Below, piece by piece: positions 1-9,291 of a stretch of 64,000 nucleotides of DNA (position 1 is the first letter of the stretch; each line of letters opens with the position of its first letter). The DNA lies in the NCBI GenBank assembly GCA_021776245.1, contig JAJFGF010000039.1, positions 62,001 to 126,000 on the forward strand, read 5' to 3'. The stretch is from Hyphococcus sp. (GTDB taxonomy: Bacteria; Pseudomonadota; Alphaproteobacteria; Caulobacterales; Parvularculaceae). Below the pieces are notes generated by a model, which made no database searches, had not been told where the DNA came from, and was given only the letters and a program-made list of their open reading frames with translations. The translations under genes were made by a program, and so were the position numbers.

Positions 1-118
1 CGGACTTGATTTAAAGCGCGGCGACAATGAGTTACTTGTTGCTGTCTCAGAAACCTTTGGCGGCTGGGCCTGGGCTGGCGCGATTGAGGATCAATCCGGG
101 ATCACCATTGAAAATTGA
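1..118 (+). CDS. 3' end of an unidentified CDS (5' truncated by window edge)
   Basis: Reading in frame from base 2 gives 38 uninterrupted codons ending at TGA 116-118. The encoded tail contains NELLVAVSETFGGWAWAGAI, a glycine/tryptophan-rich sequence ending in a short acidic stretch. It reads like the end of a beta-rich secreted or sugar-binding domain rather than random translation, and a strong terminator follows on the same strand about 46 bases later. I cannot name the family. The gene is transcribed towards ftsH, so the two are convergent. The upstream sequence would settle the identity. Confidence 0.6.
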   Translation, partial: GLDLKRGDNELLVAVSETFGGWAWAGAIEDQSGITIEN

Positions 119-164
119 TTTCCAGCGGCGCCCGGGCTCAACCATTGGGCGCGTTGGATCTAGT

Positions 165-205
165 CCGGCGCCCCGCCAGCCCCAAGCAGCGGGCGCCGGT
201 TTTTT
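165..205 (+). terminator. Rho-independent terminator after the left-edge CDS
   Basis: A G+C-rich hairpin with left arm CCGGCGCCC(C)GC at 165-176 and right arm GCGGGCGCCGG at 189-199, one bulged C and a loop of about 12 bases, is followed directly by six T. It sits 46 bases after the stop of the left-edge CDS. Confidence 0.75.
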
Positions 206-264
206 GGGGGGGTTCCGAGACAAAGTAATTCCCGGTTTATCGTCCGGAAACGCCCAGATTCATA

Positions 265-322
265 CTTAAGCGCATTTCTCATCGGAAAACCGCTTCACAC
301 TTTTCCGGAAATGCGCTTGAAG
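265..322. repeat. Long imperfect palindrome resembling an alphaproteobacterial dispersed repeat
   Basis: Outer arms AAGCGCATTTC (268-278) and GAAATGCGCTT (308-318) are perfect reverse complements. Inner arms CGGAAAA (283-289) and TTTTCCG (301-307) also match, leaving a TCAT bulge on the left and an 11-base loop. CTT/AAG flanks extend the stem past one bulged G. The sequence resembles, from memory, intergenic palindromes found in many copies in Rhizobiales and relatives. It lies about 95 bases beyond the ftsH stop, between the convergent ends of two genes. I found no second copy in the window. Confidence 0.6.
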
Positions 323-416
323 CGTGATCAGAAGTTGAAAGCGCCGCTTTTGCGGAAACCGTTTGACGGCTCTCGCCGCCAAACTTCCGATTCGATCAAG
401 CGACAAACAGAAAGGA

Positions 417-2351
417 TCAGGCCCCTTGCGGGCTCGGCTCCATACCGCCAGCGCCATCGTCTTTTTTCTTGGCTGTCGCCGGCGCACCGGATGAAGGCAC
501 AGAAGACGGCGGCGTGTGGTCCTGGGGATCGGACGGATCTTCACGGACGATTTTTTCGCCTTTTATCAATCCATCGATTTCAGCGCCGGTCAGGGTTTCA
601 AATTCCAACAGCGCCTGCGCCACCGCTTCCCATTCCTTGTTGCGGTCGGTCAGAATCTGACGTGCTTTGTCGTAACCCTCGGTTACAAATCGGCGGATTT
701 CATCTTCGATTGTTTTTGCAGTATCGCCGGAGATCGCCTTCGACCGGGCAATTGACTGTCCAAGAAAGACTTCGCCTTCATCTTCGGCATAGGCAATCGG
801 TCCGAGTTTTTCGGAAAGTCCATATTGCGTGACCATCGCCCGCGCCAATTTCGTCGCATGATCAATATCCGAAGAGGCGCCGGAAGTGACGTGTTCTTTG
901 CCGAATTTCAGTTCTTCGGCGACGCGCCCGCCCATGGCCATGGCGATGCGCGCTTTCATTTGCTCGAGCGAGAAGGAAAGCTTGTCGCGTTCGGGGAGAT
1001 ACTGAACCATACCAAGAGCGCGACCACGCGGAATAATCGTCGCTTTGTGAACCGGATCGGAACCAGGCATCGTCAGCCCGACAATCGCATGCCCTGCCTC
1101 ATGATACGCGGTGAGCATTTTTTCGTCCTCGGTCATCACCATGGAGCGGCGTTCCGCGCCCATCATGACTTTATCCTTGGCGTCGTCGAATTCCTTCGCT
1201 GTAACAAAACGCTTACCGCGACGCGCCGCCAGTAGCGCAGATTCATTGACTAGATTAGCAAGATCCGCCCCGGAAAAGCCCGGCGTGCCGCGCGCAATCG
1301 TTCGGATATTGACATCGGGCGCCAGCGGCACTTTTTTGACATGCACCTGAAGGATCTTTTCACGGCCGACGACATCAGGGTTCGGCACAACAACCTGACG
1401 GTCAAACCGGCCCGGCCGCAAAAGCGCCGGGTCCAGAACATCCGGCCGATTAGTCGCAGCGATTAATATGATGCCTTCGTTGGATTCAAAGCCGTCCATC
1501 TCAACAAGGAGCTGATTGAGAGTTTGTTCGCGTTCATCATTGCCGCCGCCAAGTCCGGCGCCGCGGTGACGTCCAACGGCGTCGATCTCATCGATAAAGA
1601 TAATGCAGGGCGCATTCTTTTTTGCCTGGTCGAACATATCGCGCACCCGCGAGGCGCCGACGCCGACAAACATTTCAACAAAGTCCGAACCCGAGATCGT
1701 AAAGAACGGTACATTGGCTTCGCCGGCAATAGCGCGCGCCAGCAGCGTTTTACCTGTGCCCGGCGGGCCAATCAGCAAGGCGCCTTTCGGAATCTTGCCG
1801 CCAAGACGCTGAAACTTCATCGGGTCTTTTAGATATTCGACAATTTCCTCGAGCTCTTCCTTGGCCTCGTCGATACCGGCGACGTCATCGAATGTGACGC
1901 GGCCCTGGCGCTCGGTCAAAAGTTTTGCGCGCGATTTGCCAAAGCCCATGGCCTTGCCGCCGGCGCCTTGCATCTGGCGCATCACAAAGAAAAAGAAGGC
2001 AAGAAAAATCAGGAGCGGTAATATGTTGAACAAAAGCGACAGGAGCAAAGGAAGCTCTTCTTCCTTTTTTATTTCGGTCTGAACGCCAGCACTGTTCAGT
2101 CGATCAGCGATGGTCGTCTGCCCGTCTTCCGGAATAGTGGTGATATAATCTGAACCATTGGCGAGCTCACCCGTGATTTCTGTTTTGGCGACAGCAGCAC
2201 TGGTCACACCACCATTGTCGATCTTTTCAATGAAATCAGAATAGGTGAGTTCCGAAGGGGTCGGGCCCGGCGGAGAAAACTGAAAAAGCTGGAGCGCAAC
2301 AAAGAAAAAGACGATTACAAGGCCCCAAATTAGTACATTACGTCCGTTCAT
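417..2351 (-). CDS. ftsH: ATP-dependent zinc metalloprotease FtsH
   Basis: Membrane-anchored AAA+ protease that degrades misfolded membrane proteins and short-lived regulators. At 644 residues it has the usual length. A first membrane helix lies at about residues 5-25, a short periplasmic part at 30-100, and a second helix at about 101-124. The AAA module has Walker A GPPGTGKT (195-202), Walker B IIFIDEID (near 250) and the SRH arginine region around 310-317. The protease part has the zinc motif HEAGH (417-421). A proline-rich cytoplasmic tail ends the protein. It follows tilS by about 137 bases, a conserved pairing. The ATG at 2349-2351 is preceded by AGGAAGAAG. The leader contains repeats, listed separately. 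Confidence 0.97.
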   Translation of the reverse strand: MNGRNVLIWGLVIVFFFVALQLFQFSPPGPTPSELTYSDFIEKIDNGGVTSAAVAKTEITGELANGSDYITTIPEDGQTTIADRLNSAGVQTEIKKEEELPLLLSLLFNILPLLIFLAFFFFVMRQMQGAGGKAMGFGKSRAKLLTERQGRVTFDDVAGIDEAKEELEEIVEYLKDPMKFQRLGGKIPKGALLIGPPGTGKTLLARAIAGEANVPFFTISGSDFVEMFVGVGASRVRDMFDQAKKNAPCIIFIDEIDAVGRHRGAGLGGGNDEREQTLNQLLVEMDGFESNEGIILIAATNRPDVLDPALLRPGRFDRQVVVPNPDVVGREKILQVHVKKVPLAPDVNIRTIARGTPGFSGADLANLVNESALLAARRGKRFVTAKEFDDAKDKVMMGAERRSMVMTEDEKMLTAYHEAGHAIVGLTMPGSDPVHKATIIPRGRALGMVQYLPERDKLSFSLEQMKARIAMAMGGRVAEELKFGKEHVTSGASSDIDHATKLARAMVTQYGLSEKLGPIAYAEDEGEVFLGQSIARSKAISGDTAKTIEDEIRRFVTEGYDKARQILTDRNKEWEAVAQALLEFETLTGAEIDGLIKGEKIVREDPSDPQDHTPPSSVPSSGAPATAKKKDDGAGGMEPSPQGA

Positions 2352-2375
2352 GCCGTCTTCTTCTTCCTCATTATC

Positions 2376-2426
2376 GTGCGGCCCACATTACAACCAATTC
2401 CTGGCCGCACGCCGCACATTACAACC
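2376..2426 (-). promoter_or_regulatory. Repeat-containing leader upstream of ftsH
   Basis: CACATTACAACC occurs twice (2384-2395 and 2415-2426), 31 bases apart, close to three helical turns. An 8-base inverted repeat, GTGCGGCC at 2376-2383 and GGCCGCAC at 2403-2410, brackets the first copy. On the ftsH sense strand the hairpin ends about 25 bases before the start codon. This could be an operator pair or a 5' UTR structure; no recognisable sigma-32 promoter was found. Confidence 0.4.
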
Positions 2427-2488
2427 TATTAGATAGGCGTTAAAAAAGCCCAGCGCTACGGCATAAAGCCCCAAAAAGCGCCATACAT

Positions 2489-3799
2489 CTAATACCTAAC
2501 AATTCCGCCGGAAAATCGCTCCTTAACCAACGCTTCGGCCTGGATACCGCCTGAAACCATAAATGGGAGCGCAGGCGCGCCGGTCAATGCACACCGCTGA
2601 TAAATTCCAGGTGATGTTGAAATCGCCTCACCAGGCCCGGAGAACCCTTCTGCCCCGGGGCCAAGTGCGCTGTGGTCTTTACCGATGGGCGCTACAGTAG
2701 CGCTGCGAGCGCCCTCTAGCCGCTTCAAAATAAATCGCCCGTCCCATAAAAGGGCGCTGGCGACGGCCTTTGGGGGCATCGGCGCGACCCCGGTGCGGCC
2801 AAGGACAGCGCCGGGCTCGCGCAGAAACCACAGACGACCTTTCCAGGATTTAATCAGCGCACCGCCAAGGGTCGCGGCGCCGTCGCTCGCCGCCCCGTCG
2901 ACAGCCGCCTGTGCCGCGGCTTCGTCGGCAGCGTAGTCTTCACCGCTGACAGCATGAATTAATCTTGCGCCGAGGCCACCAAGCGCGAGATTCGCCTCCA
3001 GCCGATCAAGCGAAGCGCCGCCCCACGAATAAAAACAGCCGCCAAGCGCGGTAAAAAGATCATCTTCCTGGCGCCGCAATCGCGCCGCCGCGGAAGAAAG
3101 CCGCGCTACGGTTCGATTAAGCGCGGCGCCGGTAAGGAGGTTTTGCTCTTCAAGGGCTGCAAGCAGCGCACGCATTCTTACACGCTCATAGAGTGGATCT
3201 TCGTTGGACGGGTCATCGAAAAAATCCTGACCGGCATTTTTGACGATTGCCGTTAATCGCGCGCGGGAAAGAAATAATAGCGGCCGCAACAACCGCACTG
3301 GCGCTCCGGGGCCTGCGGCGATCAATATCTCATCGTCCATTGCGGCAAGTCCATGCGGTCCGGCCCCGCGGGCAAGCCGCATAAAAACCGTTTCGGCCTG
3401 ATCATCCGCGCTATGAGCGGTCAGCACGGCTTCACAGCCATCTTCGGCGGCCGCCTGCGCCAACAGCCGGTAGCGCGCCGCGCGCGCGGCAGCCTGTATG
3501 CCGGTCACGGGCTTTGCGCCCCCCCATGTCAGGATACGATGGGTAAGACCAATTGCGTTGCACCACGCGCCCGCTTGCGCGGCTTCAGCCGCTGCCTCAG
3601 ACCGCAGACCATGGTCAACGCTATAGGCAATAATCTGCGCGCCGTTGTCTCGCCCATAATCGGCGGCAAGGTGCGCCAGCGCCATGGAATCGCGCCCGCC
3701 GGATATGGCGATCGCAAAGCAGCGCGGAACATTTAATGCGCGAAGCCGCGCAATAAATGCTTTCAAAACCGCCGGCTGGGAAATTTCGCCCGACGGCAA
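2489..3799 (-). CDS. tilS: tRNA(Ile)-lysidine synthase TilS
   Basis: Modifies the CAU anticodon wobble cytidine of tRNA-Ile to lysidine using ATP and lysine. The PP-loop ATP-binding motif ISGGRDSMALAHL lies near the N-terminus, followed by the LTAHSADDQAETVFMRL region typical of the N-type ATP pyrophosphatase fold. The C-terminal part is divergent, as is usual in alphaproteobacteria. An in-frame ATG at 3866-3868 would overlap cpoB by 62 bases. The TTG at 3797-3799, seven bases after the cpoB stop and preceded by AGAAAG, fits better and gives 436 residues. Sits between cpoB and ftsH, all on the minus strand. Confidence 0.9.
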   Translation of the reverse strand: MPSGEISQPAVLKAFIARLRALNVPRCFAIAISGGRDSMALAHLAADYGRDNGAQIIAYSVDHGLRSEAAAEAAQAGAWCNAIGLTHRILTWGGAKPVTGIQAAARAARYRLLAQAAAEDGCEAVLTAHSADDQAETVFMRLARGAGPHGLAAMDDEILIAAGPGAPVRLLRPLLFLSRARLTAIVKNAGQDFFDDPSNEDPLYERVRMRALLAALEEQNLLTGAALNRTVARLSSAAARLRRQEDDLFTALGGCFYSWGGASLDRLEANLALGGLGARLIHAVSGEDYAADEAAAQAAVDGAASDGAATLGGALIKSWKGRLWFLREPGAVLGRTGVAPMPPKAVASALLWDGRFILKRLEGARSATVAPIGKDHSALGPGAEGFSGPGEAISTSPGIYQRCALTGAPALPFMVSGGIQAEALVKERFSGGIVRY

Positions 3800-3806
3800 T
3801 GTCTTT

Positions 3807-4628
3807 CTACTGGCAGTTGATGCGGGCCATTTCCAAATCGGCGCGCTGCCTGACCGGCGTCGGCGCATTTGGAAATTTCGTTTTCATGGTTTTAAAAACC
3901 GTGCAGGCTTCGCTTGATTTTTCCAATCGCACAAAAGAGGTGCCGAGTTTCAAATAGGCTTCCGCCGCACGCTGATCATTTGGGTAGTTGCGAATATGGC
4001 TGATGAAAACATCGGCAGCCGCAGCGTTCTCGCCAAGCGCAAGGTGGATTTCGCCCAGCCGGAATTGCGCTTCCGGCGTGCGGCTGTGATTGGGAAACGC
4101 TTCGACATAAAGCTCAAATGCGGATTTTGCGCTTTGATAATCGCTCTGCATCAAAAAGCCTGAGGCGTAAATAAACGCCGCATCGGGATCAAGCGGCAAA
4201 GTGATATCGCCGCCGCCGAATGAGCTTGCTTGATCAGGCACGTTGCTTTGGTCGATTTGATCCCCAATCGGATCGCCTGATGCAAGGTCAACTGGCCCGC
4301 GCGCCGCTGCTCCTGCACGCGAAACGCCGCCGCCCGCAGGCATCGCCGCATCGCCAGAAAGCGCAGCGCTGATCGCATTAAGACGCTGGTTTGACAGTTC
4401 AAGACGATAGGTAAGTTCTTCGACCTGCCCGGTTAACAGCTGAATTTCGCGCTCTAATTCACCGACCCGAACTGCCGCAGCGCTTTGCGCCGAAAGGCTC
4501 TTTTCAGCAATTTCCATGCGCGCCTGAAGGTCGCGAACATCATCTTTTGTACTGGCCGAGGCGGGGCCTGCGGCGGCGGTCAAAAGCACTACGCCCAAAA
4601 TGACGGAGAAGTTCTTATTGATGTTCAT
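3807..4628 (-). CDS. cpoB: Tol-Pal associated periplasmic protein CpoB (YbgF)
   Basis: Periplasmic TPR protein that coordinates Tol-Pal action with peptidoglycan synthesis at division. Residues 1-25 are a signal peptide ending in ASA. A heptad-rich coiled coil follows (about 28-75), then a low-complexity linker of A, G, P and S, then three TPR-like repeats from about residue 150, recognisable by the FRLGEIHLALGENAAAADVF and YLKLGTSFVRL patterns. 273 residues is normal. It is separated from pal by a terminator, so it probably has its own promoter in the 4629-4809 gap, and is followed closely by tilS. Confidence 0.92.
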   Translation of the reverse strand: MNINKNFSVILGVVLLTAAAGPASASTKDDVRDLQARMEIAEKSLSAQSAAAVRVGELEREIQLLTGQVEELTYRLELSNQRLNAISAALSGDAAMPAGGGVSRAGAAARGPVDLASGDPIGDQIDQSNVPDQASSFGGGDITLPLDPDAAFIYASGFLMQSDYQSAKSAFELYVEAFPNHSRTPEAQFRLGEIHLALGENAAAADVFISHIRNYPNDQRAAEAYLKLGTSFVRLEKSSEACTVFKTMKTKFPNAPTPVRQRADLEMARINCQ

Positions 4629-4809
4629 TGCTCAAATTCCTTCAGACTGCCGGTCCGGGTCAAAATAGTTCCGCTTTGCGGACCGCTTCACGTTCACTGT
4701 TTCCCACTGTCACGACCGACCTCAAAACTACATCCTGACAGCGACAAAACTAAGGCAAAATCTGCGGCGTTCAGAAACCGCCATAATCAACAAAACTAGC
4801 CACATAAAA

Positions 4810-4843
4810 AGAGCGCGCCGGCTGAATGCCAAAGGCGCGCTCT
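4810..4843 (-). terminator. Rho-independent terminator after pal
   Basis: Perfect 10-base arms AGAGCGCGCC (4810-4819) and GGCGCGCTCT (4834-4843) with a 14-base loop. Read on the minus strand the stem runs into TTTTATG. It lies 31 bases downstream of the pal stop, so it should end the pal transcript before cpoB. Confidence 0.85.
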
Positions 4844-4873
4844 CGCTTATTCATAGTCGGCATGCGCGGCCGT

Positions 4874-5377
4874 TTAGGCCCCGACCGACTTAATCGTCGT
4901 CGTCGCATTACGATTCATGGACCAGGCTTCCTCGGTCGAACGCGGATCAATAGGACGTTCTTTGCCGTAAGAAACAGTCGTGATCCGGGCGCGATCAACG
5001 CCAAGGCTCACAAGATATGCCCGCGCTGCTTCGGAACGGCGTGCGCCGAGCGCGAGGTTATATTCGCGCGTACCGCGTTCATCGCAATTGCCAGCAAGCA
5101 AAATGCGCGCTTCCGGGTATTCCTGAAGCCATGCCGCCTGACGCGCAAGCGTTGCCTGGGCCTGTGGCGTCAGCGTATATTGGTCATAGGCAAAAAACAC
5201 GCGGTGTCCTGCATTTTCTTCAAGATCCGCCTGGCTGCCCGGCGCATAGCCTGTTGGCTGTTGGCCGACATTCGTACCGGCATTCGGATCGGTAGTGATA
5301 TCTGGCCCCGTAGTTGTACATGCGGCAAGCAGCGCAAGTGACGCGAAAACCCCTGCGATTTTGATGAAATTTGTCAT
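4874..5377 (-). CDS. pal: Peptidoglycan-associated lipoprotein Pal
   Basis: Outer-membrane lipoprotein that binds peptidoglycan and TolB. The N-terminal signal ends in the lipobox LAAC with Cys20 as the lipidated residue. The OmpA-like domain occupies roughly residues 60-160 and has the diaminopimelate-binding signature, with GNCDERGTREYNLALGARR at about residues 97-115. 167 residues is typical. Unlike many genomes, it is 291 bases away from tolB and followed by its own terminator, which suggests independent transcription. AGAGAT lies upstream of the ATG. Confidence 0.96.
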   Translation of the reverse strand: MTNFIKIAGVFASLALLAACTTTGPDITTDPNAGTNVGQQPTGYAPGSQADLEENAGHRVFFAYDQYTLTPQAQATLARQAAWLQEYPEARILLAGNCDERGTREYNLALGARRSEAARAYLVSLGVDRARITTVSYGKERPIDPRSTEEAWSMNRNATTTIKSVGA

Positions 5378-5668
5378 GTTGATCTCTATTGCTCCACTTT
5401 CCCCAATGATTGGGCGATTCTTTCTGGGCCATGCGATCGCGCCCCCGCGACAAAGCCCCTCTGATTAGGCACGCAACCCTGTCCGGGCCGTGAGGCGCGC
5501 ATTGATAGCCGCGGAATACTAAAATCCCCGCCTTTCAATTTAATGTCAGTCAAATGCTAAAATTTAACCAACGGCAAGAACCGTAACCCCAGCCGCAGGC
5601 CCAATCAAGAACGGCTGTTCCGGTCTGGGAATGATTTTTCGGTTACGAATTGGCAAGTTTTTCCCCAA
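5378..5668. other. Non-coding spacer between tolB and pal
   Basis: 291 bases without a credible ORF. It includes an AT-rich stretch around 5520-5570, the likeliest place for a pal promoter on the minus strand; a TTGACT occurs there but I see no well-spaced -10. CGTAACC near 5582 and GGTTACG near 5640 are distant reverse complements with AGCCG/CGGCT between them, so a folded tolB 3' end is possible. No tRNA or sRNA was recognised. Confidence 0.4.
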
Positions 5669-7000
5669 TTACGGGAGCAAAGGCGACCAGGCCGGGTCTG
5701 ACGCGTCCGCAGGGGTCCGAACACGGCGCAAATTGCGGCCTGTTAAATCAACGGACCAAAGCGACGAATTGCCTCCACTGCCGTCCCGGCGGGTCGGCGT
5801 CTGGCGGTAATACATCAAAACCCGGCCGTTCGGAGACCAGGTTGGCCCTTCATCGAGATAGCTTTCCGTCAATAATCGCTCACCGGTGCCATCAGGACGG
5901 ATAACACCGATATAAAAACGCCCCTTATATTGGCGCGTAAAGGCAATGAGGTCGCCCCGCGGACTCCACACCGGAGTCTGGTAGCGGCCTTCGCCAAACG
6001 TAATGCGCCGCTGGTCGGATCCGTCAGCGCCCATCGTATAGATTTGCTGCGAACCGCCGCGATCAGAAGCAAACGCAAAGCGCTGTCCATCCGGCGACAT
6101 CGTCGGCGACACGTCGATCGCCGGGTGTTCTGTGAGCCGCGTCAACCGCCGCGTGGCCAAATCCATCTTGAAAACGTCGGAATTGCCATTGCGCTCCATC
6201 GACATGATCACCTGCCGCCCGTCAGGTGAAAAGCGCGGCGCAAAAGTCATTCCGCGAAATGTGCCAAGCTGTTCCTGCTCGCCGGTTTCAATATTAAAGA
6301 GATAGACCTGACCCGGACGATTATCGAACAGCGCCATATAGGTGATCTGTTGTTGTGTCGGTGAAAAGCGCGGCGTCAGCACCTGATAATTCAGCCCATC
6401 GGTCAGCGGCACCGGATTGGCGCCGTCCTGATCCATGATCATCAGCCGTTTAACGCGCTTTTCCTTGGGGCCTGTCTCATGCACAAAAACCACGCGCGTG
6501 TCGAAATACCCTTCCTCGCCGGTCAGCGTCTTGTACACAAAATCGGCAACCTTATGGGCTGCCCGGCGCCAATTATCCGCAGGCGTCTTAAAGGCGACAG
6601 CGCCAAGCTGTTCGTCCGCATAGACGTCCCAGATGCGCGTTGAAACCTGCATGCGCCCATCCGGCAGCTCTTCTACGCCGCCGACAATCAGCACTTGCGC
6701 GTTTATGATGCGCCAATCGGCAAATCGCGGACGTATATTCACACCCTCAGGCTTTTCGATATAGGCGCGCTGGTCGATCACCTGAAACAGGCCTGATCGC
6801 TCAAGGTCAGTCATCAAAACGCCGGTGATATCGCGCCCGAGCGACGCAGTTGAATCGTCGTCGCCCAAAAAGTCAGGTGCCGCGACCGGCATCGGATCAA
6901 TATTGCCCTGGGTAATATCGATGGTGACGCGCGCCGAAGCCGCATTGGCGCTAAATGCCGCAAATATTGTCAGGAGTATCGCAAATATTCGTTTCATCAT
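5669..7000 (-). CDS. tolB: Tol-Pal system protein TolB
   Basis: Periplasmic beta-propeller protein that shuttles between TolA and Pal. Residues 1-23 form a signal peptide. The N-terminal alpha/beta domain is followed from about residue 200 by WD40-like TolB repeats, visible as recurring blades such as PRFSPDGRQVIMSM, PTMSPDGQRFAFASDR, PVWSPRGDLIAFTR and PTWSPNGRVLMYYR. 443 residues matches the family. AGAGAG lies before the double ATG at 6995-7000; the first is chosen. It begins 38 bases after the tolA stop in the tolQRAB operon. Confidence 0.96.
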   Translation of the reverse strand: MMKRIFAILLTIFAAFSANAASARVTIDITQGNIDPMPVAAPDFLGDDDSTASLGRDITGVLMTDLERSGLFQVIDQRAYIEKPEGVNIRPRFADWRIINAQVLIVGGVEELPDGRMQVSTRIWDVYADEQLGAVAFKTPADNWRRAAHKVADFVYKTLTGEEGYFDTRVVFVHETGPKEKRVKRLMIMDQDGANPVPLTDGLNYQVLTPRFSPTQQQITYMALFDNRPGQVYLFNIETGEQEQLGTFRGMTFAPRFSPDGRQVIMSMERNGNSDVFKMDLATRRLTRLTEHPAIDVSPTMSPDGQRFAFASDRGGSQQIYTMGADGSDQRRITFGEGRYQTPVWSPRGDLIAFTRQYKGRFYIGVIRPDGTGERLLTESYLDEGPTWSPNGRVLMYYRQTPTRRDGSGGNSSLWSVDLTGRNLRRVRTPADASDPAWSPLLP

Positions 7001-7038
7001 TTTACTCTCTTTCAGGCCCCCTGAATATTTTTCTTAAG

Positions 7039-7872
7039 CTATCGGCCAACCATCTGGCCCGGATCGAAATTCAGACGCATATCTTTCCAGGTTTCAAACT
7101 GTTCGAGCGGCAGAAAATCATAAGGCGCGCATTTAATCACCGCACTGATAGCCTCCCGCTCGGCGACTTTCCAGAACCGATTTCCTGATAAATTGATCTG
7201 CGTGGCGTTGGCAACGCGCGGTTGAGAGGCGAGCGTCCCGTCACGGTTCAATTCAAATTCCAAACTAACGACTAGTTTTTCCGGCTCCGGCGCGCCAATA
7301 ATTGAGCTAACCGACCAGCATTCTTTAATCGCCGCCAGCATTTTTGCGTTCATGCTTGCCGTCAGGCGGTCTCCTGCGCCGACGGCGGCCCGGGCCCTGT
7401 CAGCGGTCTCGGTCGTCTGCGACGGCGCATCGCGCGGCGCGGCGGCGCGCTCGTTTTCTTTCTCTTTATTAATCAATTGTGACAGCGCGTCGAAGTCCAG
7501 TTCGTCATTTTTGGGTTTGGGCGGCGCTGGTTTAGGTTGCGGTTTGATCTCCGGTTCGATTTTTTTGATCACCTCTTCAGCGACCGGTTCGGGTTCCGGC
7601 GCCGGTTCCGGCTTTACCTCCTCAACCGGCGCTGGCGGCTCGTCAACCTCCGGTTCCGGCAGGTCGGGCTCAGGCTCTTCGATTTCCGGCTCGGTTTCAG
7701 GCAATGCCGCCGGCACGCTGGTCGTCAAATCAAGCTCGGCCTCGCGGATCAGTTCCAGCGGAATAAAAGGCTCGGCCGTCACATCAGGACGCCATCCGGC
7801 GGGCAGCGAAAAATACGCCGCGCCGACAATTGCGAGGTGAAATAATAGAGATGCAAAGACGCCCAAACGCAT
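7039..7872 (-). CDS. tolA: Cell envelope integrity protein TolA
   Basis: Inner-membrane energy-transducing protein linking the TolQ/TolR motor to TolB and Pal. There is one N-terminal membrane helix (about residues 5-25). Residues about 55-115 form a proline/glutamate-rich spacer in place of the long alanine-rich helix of enteric TolA. The C-terminal TonB/TolA-like domain starts near residue 165, with the pattern LELIKECW-like KEC and a closing region around RLNFDPGQM. 277 residues is short against E. coli but usual for alphaproteobacteria. Position between tolR and tolB secures the call. Confidence 0.92.
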   Translation of the reverse strand: MRLGVFASLLFHLAIVGAAYFSLPAGWRPDVTAEPFIPLELIREAELDLTTSVPAALPETEPEIEEPEPDLPEPEVDEPPAPVEEVKPEPAPEPEPVAEEVIKKIEPEIKPQPKPAPPKPKNDELDFDALSQLINKEKENERAAAPRDAPSQTTETADRARAAVGAGDRLTASMNAKMLAAIKECWSVSSIIGAPEPEKLVVSLEFELNRDGTLASQPRVANATQINLSGNRFWKVAEREAISAVIKCAPYDFLPLEQFETWKDMRLNFDPGQMVGR

Positions 7873-7910
7873 GAAACCGGCGGCCTTCCTTTACGAGTAG
7901 TCCGTGTGCG

Positions 7911-8345
7911 TCACTGCAATTCAGGGTCGGTGACAAGACCGATCCGGCGAAACCCTGCCGCATTAATACGGCCCATGACGCGCACAACGTCGCCATAGGC
8001 GCGATTTTGATCGCCGCGAATAAAAATCCGCTGATCATAGCCGGCGGTTGCGATCGCTTCGAGATGCGGGACAAGATTTTCAAATTCGACCGGCGTTTCC
8101 TGAACATAAATCGTGCCGTCTTCTGAAACCGTGACGGTCAAAGGCTCACCGGTGTCCTGAATCGGGTTGGCCGCCGTTTCAGGCAGATCAACGGCGACGC
8201 CAACGGTCAACAAAGGCGCTGCAACCATGAAAACAATCAACAGCACCAGCATCACGTCAACCAGCGGCGTAACGTTGATTTCAGCCATGGGCCGCGTACG
8301 GCCAGGCCGATGCCGCCCGCCGCCAGGGTTCAGATTAACGCCCAT
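7911..8345 (-). CDS. tolR: Tol-Pal motor subunit TolR (ExbD family)
   Basis: Proton-driven motor subunit of the inner membrane. The first 20 residues are cytoplasmic, followed by EINVTPLVDVMLVLLIVFMV, the single membrane helix carrying the proton-channel aspartate (Asp30). The periplasmic domain ends at residue 144. The ATG overlaps the tolQ stop as TGATG, showing translational coupling. Confidence 0.96.
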   Translation of the reverse strand: MGVNLNPGGGRHRPGRTRPMAEINVTPLVDVMLVLLIVFMVAAPLLTVGVAVDLPETAANPIQDTGEPLTVTVSEDGTIYVQETPVEFENLVPHLEAIATAGYDQRIFIRGDQNRAYGDVVRVMGRINAAGFRRIGLVTDPELQ

Positions 8346-9055
8346 CAGCGCGACCTCTCATCAAGCTGGCGCGACAGGATCGCCGAGAATTCGTCGGCAA
8401 ATCCTTGCAGCCGCACCGCATAGGAATTGAGCGCTGAAGAATAACGGTTGTATCCGACCACCGCCGGAATCGCCGCGAGCAGACCAAGGGCGGTTGCAAA
8501 CAGCGCCTCGGCGATACCGGGCGCAACGACAGCAAGGTTTGTGTCCTTTGTCACGGCGATTGCCTGGAAGGCGTTCATAATGCCCCAAACCGTACCGAGC
8601 AGCCCGACAAACGGCGCCGCTGACCCCACGGTCGCGAGAAAGCCAAGATTGGCTTCGGTTTTTTCCAGTTCTCGGGAAACAGAAACATTGAGGATTTTGT
8701 CGATCCGCTCCTTGGCGCCGGCAACCAGCGCCGTAGAACGGCTTGCTTCTTTCGAGCGCGCCCATTCTTCCATGGCCGCTGCAAAGACACGCGCCATCGG
8801 ATGATCGCGCTTGTCGCCCATCTTGCGATAAAGATCGTCAAGCGGCTTGCCCGACCAGAACATATCTTCAAAGCGGGTTGATTTGCGCTTCAATCGCCCG
8901 AAGGTCAGCGATTTGTCGATGATCACCGCCCACGACCAGATTGAGGCGCCCACCAGAATGCCCATCACCGTTTTGACCACAGGGTCGGCGCGCAAAAACA
9001 AACTCCAAAGGCTGAAATCGCCCCCAAGCGCGGCTGCTGCGACTTCTGATTCCAT
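8345..9055 (-). CDS. tolQ: Tol-Pal motor subunit TolQ (ExbB family)
   Basis: Inner-membrane channel subunit that with TolR converts the proton gradient into TolA movement. Three membrane segments are visible: about residues 18-45, 138-165 (ending LGTVWGIMNAF, the conserved MotA/TolQ/ExbB signature) and 180-205. 236 residues is standard. The ATG at 9053-9055 is preceded by AGGGGAT. The 236-base gap from ybgC (9056-9291) holds no ORF and could contain a tolQ promoter, though none stands out. Confidence 0.96.
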   Translation of the reverse strand: MESEVAAAALGGDFSLWSLFLRADPVVKTVMGILVGASIWSWAVIIDKSLTFGRLKRKSTRFEDMFWSGKPLDDLYRKMGDKRDHPMARVFAAAMEEWARSKEASRSTALVAGAKERIDKILNVSVSRELEKTEANLGFLATVGSAAPFVGLLGTVWGIMNAFQAIAVTKDTNLAVVAPGIAEALFATALGLLAAIPAVVGYNRYSSALNSYAVRLQGFADEFSAILSRQLDERSR

Positions 9056-9291
9056 TTTTTTATCCCCTGATAGGGCCCGCTTTCGCAGGACTGAACGAAA
9101 CTTGACGCGCCGGATTTCGGCGCAAACGATCCTCTACGCGCATATGCCCCGCGCCGGGCTGAAACATCGTTAACATCGATAGGCCCCGGGTTTAATCCCT
9201 GATCGCCCGGAAATTGGGCGATTGATGGGCCCTGGGAAGCCGCGAAGGCGGCGATTGCCAAAGTTTAATGGGGTTAGATGATGATTTGACC

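Noticed and set aside
7540-7700. Repetitive P/E-rich DNA as a tandem repeat
   Set aside because: It encodes the proline/glutamate spacer of TolA. The units are irregular and are explained by protein composition.
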